Positions 6,307-10,127 of a stretch of DNA of 10,127 nt are shown one piece after another. The DNA lies in contig SHLN01000083.1 of NCBI GenBank assembly GCA_004283105.1, positions 1 to 10,127 of the forward strand, read 5' to 3'. Positions within the stretch are counted from its first letter, which is position 1. Every line of letters starts with the position of its first letter. Both the position numbers and the translations under genes were made by a program. The DNA comes from Acidimicrobiia bacterium (GTDB lineage: Bacteria > Actinomycetota > Acidimicrobiia > Spongiisociales > SHLN01). Under the pieces are notes generated by a model. The model was not told the DNA's origin, did no database searches, and saw only the letters and a list, made by a program, of their open reading frames with translations.

Positions 6307-8544
6307 CTATCGGTTGCGGCCTCGCACCCCGGCCATGACGGCGGCGAGCGGTTGAAGCGCCATCCAGGTTTGCTCGCGAGGCCGTTGGAGGCCGGGCTCG
6401 ACGAGAACAGGGAATTCGGACAGGGGAGTGAAACGTACCCGGCCGCGCTGGAGGCCGATGAAGGAACTCTGTGGCGAATCCGATAGCGCCTGTTCGATCA
6501 AGTAGTCCGTGCACTTGGCGGCCAGCCGGGTGGCCTGGATGCGATCGAAGGGCGATGGATCCCCTCCCTGCTGGATGTAGCCGAGGATCGACTCACGCAC
6601 ATCGAAGAGGTTGCCTCCTTCGCGACCGAACAGCGACCGGATGAACGACGTTGTGTAGACCGGGTCGGCCTGCTCGTTGCGGATGACGAGTCCCAGCCGC
6701 TTGCCGGCTGCGAACCCCGCCTTCAAGTCGCTGATGTCGGTCTCGAGGTCTTCGAGCGAGACGCCTTCCTCTGGAAGGTAGACCCGCTCTGCCCCGGTGG
6801 CGAGCCCGCTCATGAGTGCCAGGTAGCCGCAATCGCGGCCCATCACCTCGACAACGAAACACCGGCCGTCCGCCACCGCCGACTGCTTGATCTTGTCCAC
6901 GTCGAACACGATGCTGTTGAGAGCGGTATCTGCCCCGATGCTCACCTCAGATCCGGGCAGGTCGTTGTTGATGGATGCCGGAAGCAACACGATCGGCAGC
7001 GCCAGCTGGGGATGCTCGGTCCGCTTCGTGTGGAACGCATGAGCCGTCTCGTAGCCCGACCACCCTCCGATAATGAGCAATCCATCGATGTTGCCGGCTT
7101 CGAGTCGTTCGGCGATCAGCTCGGTCTCGCGTTCGCCGGGAAGATACCGGCTGGTGCCGAGCTCGGCGCCTCCCCGTGACACCCAGCCGTTGACACTCAT
7201 CCAGTCCATTTCCTCGATGTCGTCGCGGAGCAGGCCTTCGATTCCGTTGCGGACCGCCAGCATCGAATGGCCCCGATCGATCCCGACGCGGATGGCAACG
7301 CGGGCGGCCGTGTTCATACCGGGTGCCGCTCCTCCGGCGTGCACTACCGCAAGTCGTAGTCTCGCCTGGCCGGGTTCGGGCGGATGAGGTTGGGCGCGCA
7401 CCATCGTGCGAATCATCTGGAACGAGTCCCGGAAACTCCCACCCCGCATCTCCATTGCCGTTTCGTAATCCTGCTCGTCGATCATGCTGGCCACGGCTCG
7501 GGTCTTGTCCACGCAGTCCATGAGCGGTGAGCTGATGATCTGGTGCTCCCTGATGCCGACCACCTGTGCTTCCGCCCCAGAGGAGGTGATGACCTGTTCC
7601 ACGGCCGCATAGCCGAGCACCGTGCTCAGATAGCGGTCGAACGCGCTCGGTGCTCCGCCTCGCTGCACGTGTCCGAGGCTCGTCACCCGGGTGTCCTCGC
7701 CCAGGCGCTCCTCCAACACCTCCTTGACGTGCTGGGCGGTGATCGGGTTGCCGTGACGATCTCGCGCCCCTTCGGCCACGATCACGATGTTGTCCCGACG
7801 ACCGATGCTCCGCCCGGCCGTCAGAGCCCGGCACATCGACTCTTCCCAGTCGTCGGTGTCCGGTGGGCTCTCGGGTATGAGCACCCAGTTAGCGCCGGTG
7901 GCAAGGGCGCTCATCAGCGCCAGGTACCCGCAGTTGCGGCCCATCACCTCGACTACAAAGGAGCGCTGATGGCTGGACGCCGTGCTGTGAATGGCATCGA
8001 TGGCACCGACGATTCGATGGAGGGCGGTGTCTGCGCCGATCGTCATGTCGGTGCCAAACATGTCGTTGTCGATCGAGCCGACCAGTCCAACGAGGGTGAG
8101 GCGCTTGTGGGCCGCCACCATCGACGAGTCGATCTCACCCTGTTCGACCAGCTCGGCCAGCAGATCCGGCCATTCCCGGCGGAAGAGGTTGGCTCCGGTC
8201 AGGCTGCCGTCACCTCCCACCACGATCAGCGCATCGATACCCAGTTCTACGAGGTTGCGGGCCGCTGCCCGCCGACCCTCACGAGTCTGGAAGTCCTCGG
8301 AGCGGGCGGTGCCGAGCACGGTACCTCCCTGCTGCAGAATGCCGCCCACATCCTTCGAGGACATCGGCTTGATGGAGTCTCCTCCGTCGACCAGGCCCTG
8401 AAACCCGTCGCGCACCGCATACACCTCTAGTCCGAGATGCAGGCCCGTCCGCACCACGGCCCGCACGGCCGGGTTCATGCCGGCGGCATCCCCGCCGCTG
8501 GTCAGAACGGCAAGGCTGGTCGGCCGTTGCGGTGTGCTCAGCAT
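6307..8544 (-). CDS. pfkA: Eukaryotic-type two-domain (tandem) 6-phosphofructokinase
   Basis: Phosphorylates fructose 6-phosphate with ATP, the committed step of glycolysis. The 745-residue product is two fused PFK units, about twice the length of ordinary bacterial PfkA (about 320), and follows animal PFK through its whole length. The N half (about 1-390) has all catalytic elements: TSGGDAAGMN (15-24), GGDGSLTG (110-117; the Gly after Asp favours ATP over pyrophosphate), GSIDND with catalytic Asp159, EVMGRNCGY (199-207) and GHVQRGGAPSAFDR (291-304). The C half (about 395-745) keeps the fold (GGAAPGMN 404-411) but has GGWSG instead of GGDGS (493-497) and Asn526 in place of the catalytic Asp (ASINND). 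It is probably non-catalytic and regulatory, as in animal and fungal enzymes where this half binds fructose 2,6-bisphosphate. The ATG at 8544 has GGGAAGGAA upstream. Single transcription unit; it converges with the unknown gene ending at 6263. Confidence 0.95.
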   Translation of the reverse strand: MLSTPQRPTSLAVLTSGGDAAGMNPAVRAVVRTGLHLGLEVYAVRDGFQGLVDGGDSIKPMSSKDVGGILQQGGTVLGTARSEDFQTREGRRAAARNLVELGIDALIVVGGDGSLTGANLFRREWPDLLAELVEQGEIDSSMVAAHKRLTLVGLVGSIDNDMFGTDMTIGADTALHRIVGAIDAIHSTASSHQRSFVVEVMGRNCGYLALMSALATGANWVLIPESPPDTDDWEESMCRALTAGRSIGRRDNIVIVAEGARDRHGNPITAQHVKEVLEERLGEDTRVTSLGHVQRGGAPSAFDRYLSTVLGYAAVEQVITSSGAEAQVVGIREHQIISSPLMDCVDKTRAVASMIDEQDYETAMEMRGGSFRDSFQMIRTMVRAQPHPPEPGQARLRLAVVHAGGAAPGMNTAARVAIRVGIDRGHSMLAVRNGIEGLLRDDIEEMDWMSVNGWVSRGGAELGTSRYLPGERETELIAERLEAGNIDGLLIIGGWSGYETAHAFHTKRTEHPQLALPIVLLPASINNDLPGSEVSIGADTALNSIVFDVDKIKQSAVADGRCFVVEVMGRDCGYLALMSGLATGAERVYLPEEGVSLEDLETDISDLKAGFAAGKRLGLVIRNEQADPVYTTSFIRSLFGREGGNLFDVRESILGYIQQGGDPSPFDRIQATRLAAKCTDYLIEQALSDSPQSSFIGLQRGRVRFTPLSEFPVLVEPGLQRPREQTWMALQPLAAVMAGVRGRNR

Positions 8545-8633
8545 GTGTTCCTTCCCGAACCGTGGGGGTCCTGCCGACGCTCGATCACGCGACCTGCAGG
8601 CATCGCTTCGTCAGGAAGCTTGGCCTGAACGTC

Positions 8634-8644
8634 ATCACAGTGAT
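8634..8644. promoter_or_regulatory. Perfect palindrome ATCAC-A-GTGAT, candidate operator for pfkA
   Basis: The 11-bp inverted repeat lies about 90-100 bases upstream of the pfkA start, within a block that is more AT-rich than its surroundings. Size and symmetry suit a dimeric repressor or activator, but no known consensus was matched with confidence. Function is inference. Confidence 0.3.
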
Positions 8645-8705
8645 AGGGCCGAAAGAACCTGGGGTTGCCTCATATGCCACCATGCCCCGTCTCCCGCCGC
8701 TTTAC

Positions 8706-8720
8706 CCGGAAGTGTTCCGG
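8706..8720 (-). terminator. Hairpin after the BrkB-family gene
   Basis: A perfect 6-bp stem (CCGGAA / TTCCGG) with a 3-base loop begins 13 nt after the stop codon at 8734. It is not followed by a T-run on the minus strand, so it is either a U-less terminator of the kind proposed in actinobacteria or a plain mRNA 3' hairpin. The structure is seen; termination is inference. Confidence 0.4.
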
Positions 8721-8733
8721 TGAGGGCGATCAT

Positions 8734-9642
8734 CTATGACGAATGCGGCCACCGTTTCTCGATCTCGGCATTCAATTCGGCGCCGAGTAGCACGGCAATA
8801 GCCGATACGTACAGCCACAACAGGACCGCGATGGGAGCGGTGAACAGACTGAAGGCTGAGTTCGACTCGAGGAAGCTGGTCGTGTAGATCCGGAGGCCGA
8901 GGCTGCCGAGCGCCCACACGACGAGCGCCAGGATCGCCCCGGCGACGTCCCGCCGCCAGGGGGTTGAGTGGGGCGGAGCGATGTGGAGGACCCATGTGAG
9001 CAATACGACGCCGACAGTGGCGACGACCGGCCAGTAGAGAACGGCCCAGACGGTCTCGAAGGCGGATTCGAGCCCGAAGTTTTCGGCCAGCGCGGCTCCG
9101 AAGCGGGGGCCGACCACGAGAAGCGGGATGAGAACGGTCATGGACAGAATCCCGGCCACGGTCAGCCACAACCCGACGAGGGTCTTGCGCCGGAAGTCGC
9201 GATGGTCCTCGAGGTCGTAGGCGATGGTGACGGCGTCGACGATGACCCGGGCGGCTCGCGACCCCGACCACAGCGCGATGATGCCGCCAATGGTGAGCAC
9301 ATCGGCCCGGCCCTGCTCGAGCAGGCTGTCGATGGCCGGTTCGACGGTGTCGGTGATGGTGGATTGCGAGAAGATGCTGTTGGCCCACTCGAGCAGCTGA
9401 TCCTTGATGTCGGCCACGGTTCCGGCACCAGCGATCTCGCCGACATATCCGAGAAGCCCGAGCACGACGAGCAAGAGGGAGGGGAGAGAGAGGACGAGGT
9501 AGAACGCAACTTCGGCGGCCAGCCCCGGGAGCCGGTCGTCGAAGGTGTCCTTGATGGTGTCCTTGGCGAGGGCGTAGGCCTCACCCGGCCACGTCCGGAC
9601 GCGATCGAGAAGGGAGTCGCCGGGTTGCGGATGGTCGTCCAT
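8734..9642 (-). CDS. YihY/BrkB-family (UPF0761) inner-membrane protein
   Basis: A polytopic membrane protein of the YihY/BrkB family, often misnamed ribonuclease BN; its molecular role is not established. The 302-residue length is typical. Six hydrophobic segments can be placed at about 42-67, 113-137, 155-178, 198-221, 231-252 and 264-291. Family features are AAEVAFYLVLSLPSLLLV in the first segment, LWSGSRAARVIVDAV (124-138), and the closing LLWLYVSAIAVLLGAELNAE (274-293). The N terminus (1-40) and the stretch at 70-112 are hydrophilic. The start is ATG at 9642. There is no ribosome site, but TACCGT lies 6 nt upstream, suggesting a leaderless transcript. Readings beginning further upstream (to 9912) add only Arg/Pro-rich residues antisense to the neighbouring metallopeptidase gene and are rejected. 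It is divergent from that gene. Confidence 0.92.
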   Translation of the reverse strand: MDDHPQPGDSLLDRVRTWPGEAYALAKDTIKDTFDDRLPGLAAEVAFYLVLSLPSLLLVVLGLLGYVGEIAGAGTVADIKDQLLEWANSIFSQSTITDTVEPAIDSLLEQGRADVLTIGGIIALWSGSRAARVIVDAVTIAYDLEDHRDFRRKTLVGLWLTVAGILSMTVLIPLLVVGPRFGAALAENFGLESAFETVWAVLYWPVVATVGVVLLTWVLHIAPPHSTPWRRDVAGAILALVVWALGSLGLRIYTTSFLESNSAFSLFTAPIAVLLWLYVSAIAVLLGAELNAEIEKRWPHSS

Positions 9643-9648
9643 GGCGCA

Positions 9649-9654
9649 ACGGTA
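9649..9654 (-). promoter_or_regulatory. Candidate -10 (TACCGT) for a leaderless BrkB-family transcript
   Basis: TACCGT is followed by six bases and then the ATG at 9642, the spacing expected if transcription starts at the A of ATG. No purine-rich ribosome site is present in the gap. No clear -35. Confidence 0.45.
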
Positions 9655-9713
9655 CCGGGATGACCGGATTGGGCGAGGAGGAGCCCGTGGCGTGGCTGTG
9701 TGTCCGCCCGCCG

Positions 9714-9719
9714 TACCAT
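9714..9719 (+). promoter_or_regulatory. Candidate -10 (TACCAT) for a leaderless metallopeptidase transcript
   Basis: TACCAT is followed by CCCCGC and then the ATG at 9726. This is the same six-base spacing as on the opposite side of the divergent region, again with no ribosome site. It supports the start at 9726 rather than the further-upstream ATG at 9660. Confidence 0.45.
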
Positions 9720-9725
9720 CCCCGC

Positions 9726-10097
9726 ATGGCGATTGAGGTGACGCGGGAGCGGTTTGAGGAACTGGTTGCAGAAGCCATCGACTCGGTTCCCGACGGGTTG
9801 GCCGGCTACATGGAGAACGTGGCGGTCGTGGTCCAGGATTGGCCGACTGCCGCCCAACAGGCTCCCCACACCGGCATGTTGCTCGGCCTGTACGAGGGTG
9901 TCGCCCTGACACGGCGCGGCCCCATGTCGTACTCGGCGGTCATGCCGGACCGCATCACGATCTTTCAGGGCCCGCATTGCCGGATCACGCAATCAGAGGA
10001 CGGATTGCGTCATCGGATCGCCACCACGGTCATTCACGAGATTGGCCATCACTTCGGAATCTCAGACGATCGATTGCGTGAGCTGGGCTGGGGGTGA
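9726..10097 (+). CDS. Small metallopeptidase-family protein (zincin-like, DUF1025/MMP-like)
   Basis: A 123-residue protein of the minimal zincin family found widely in actinobacteria and other bacteria; substrate and physiological role are not established. The zinc-site motif is HEIGHHFGISD (residues 104-114), with His104, Glu105 and His108 of HExxH and a downstream Asp114 as the likely third ligand, followed by the conserved RLRELGW ending. The N-terminal part (MAIEVTRERFEELVAEAIDS, then VAVVVQDWP) and the central LLGLYEGVALTRRG and PDRITIFQGP elements match the family. No signal peptide, so it is cytoplasmic. The start at 9726 gives the usual length; ATG at 9660 would add 22 residues that overlap the promoter region. 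A GC-rich hairpin follows the stop. Confidence 0.9.
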   Translation: MAIEVTRERFEELVAEAIDSVPDGLAGYMENVAVVVQDWPTAAQQAPHTGMLLGLYEGVALTRRGPMSYSAVMPDRITIFQGPHCRITQSEDGLRHRIATTVIHEIGHHFGISDDRLRELGWG

Positions 10098-10104
10098 GTG
10101 GACT

Positions 10105-10119
10105 CCCGCCTCGGGCGGG
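10105..10119 (+). terminator. GC-rich hairpin after the metallopeptidase gene
   Basis: CCCGCC-TCG-GGCGGG forms a perfect 6-bp, all-GC stem with a 3-base loop, starting eight bases after the stop codon. No T-run follows, so it is a possible U-less terminator; inference from position and structure. Confidence 0.45.
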
Positions 10120-10127
10120 TCGTGGCC

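Larger units (their letters stand above)
8545..8733. other. Intergenic region between the BrkB-family gene and pfkA
   Basis: 189 bases with no credible gene. It should hold the pfkA promoter and ribosome site (GGGAAGGAA just before 8544) and the end of the upstream BrkB-family transcript. It contains one perfect 11-bp palindrome and one hairpin, listed separately. No convincing -35/-10 pair could be picked. Confidence 0.6.

Noticed and set aside
7543..8430. Plus-strand open frame of about 295 codons
   Set aside because: Antisense to the N half of the phosphofructokinase, which is unmistakable on the other strand.
9162..9992. Minus-strand open frame crossing the divergent region
   Set aside because: Low-complexity Ser/Pro/Arg product in a shifted frame of the BrkB-family gene, and antisense to the metallopeptidase gene.
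1..10127. Insertion sequences, CRISPR arrays, tRNA or rRNA genes
   Set aside because: No transposase motifs, spaced repeat arrays or RNA-gene signatures were seen anywhere in the window.

Overview
The window is GC-rich, densely packed bacterial DNA. High GC, very short or overlapping gene junctions, actinobacterial-type gene content and candidate leaderless start sites suggest an actinobacterium (Actinomycetota). An Acidimicrobiia-like lineage is a guess from general impression, not something the sequence proves.

Left half (29-5384, all minus strand): one tightly coupled operon for a cytoplasmic group 3b-type [NiFe]-hydrogenase, also called sulfhydrogenase or NADP-linked Hyd/Hyh. In transcription order it reads hydB (iron-sulfur beta subunit), a small stand-alone cyclic-nucleotide-binding-domain protein, hydG (FAD/NAD(P)/2Fe-2S gamma subunit), hydD (hydrogenase small subunit), hydA (NiFe large subunit), a large-subunit maturation endopeptidase, hypA and hypC. 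Junctions run from a 23-nt overlap to a 2-nt gap, so the whole set looks translationally coupled. It probably continues past the left edge into further hyp genes, which are not visible. HydA holds the NiFe site, HydD the electron relay, HydG the NAD(P)H interface, and HydB extra Fe-S clusters. The protease, HypA and HypC mature the NiFe centre.

Centre (5385-5504): a 120-bp divergent control region between hydB and a plus-strand gene of unknown function (possibly the DUF6390 family). It carries two GGGAC-type boxes 21 bp apart that resemble DosR half-sites, placed where an activator of hydB would sit.

Right half (6307-10127): a 745-residue tandem phosphofructokinase of the eukaryotic two-domain type, with a catalytic N half and a degenerate C half (minus); a YihY/BrkB-type membrane protein (minus); and, divergent from it, a small HExxH metallopeptidase-family protein (plus). 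The last two genes share a short intergenic region with mirrored TACCnT boxes 6 nt from each ATG, which suggests leaderless transcripts.

The most unusual points are a HypA that lacks its zinc-binding domain, the cyclic-nucleotide-domain protein built into the hydrogenase operon with an atypical ligand cassette, the DosR-like boxes, the unknown divergent gene, and the animal-like PFK in a bacterium.
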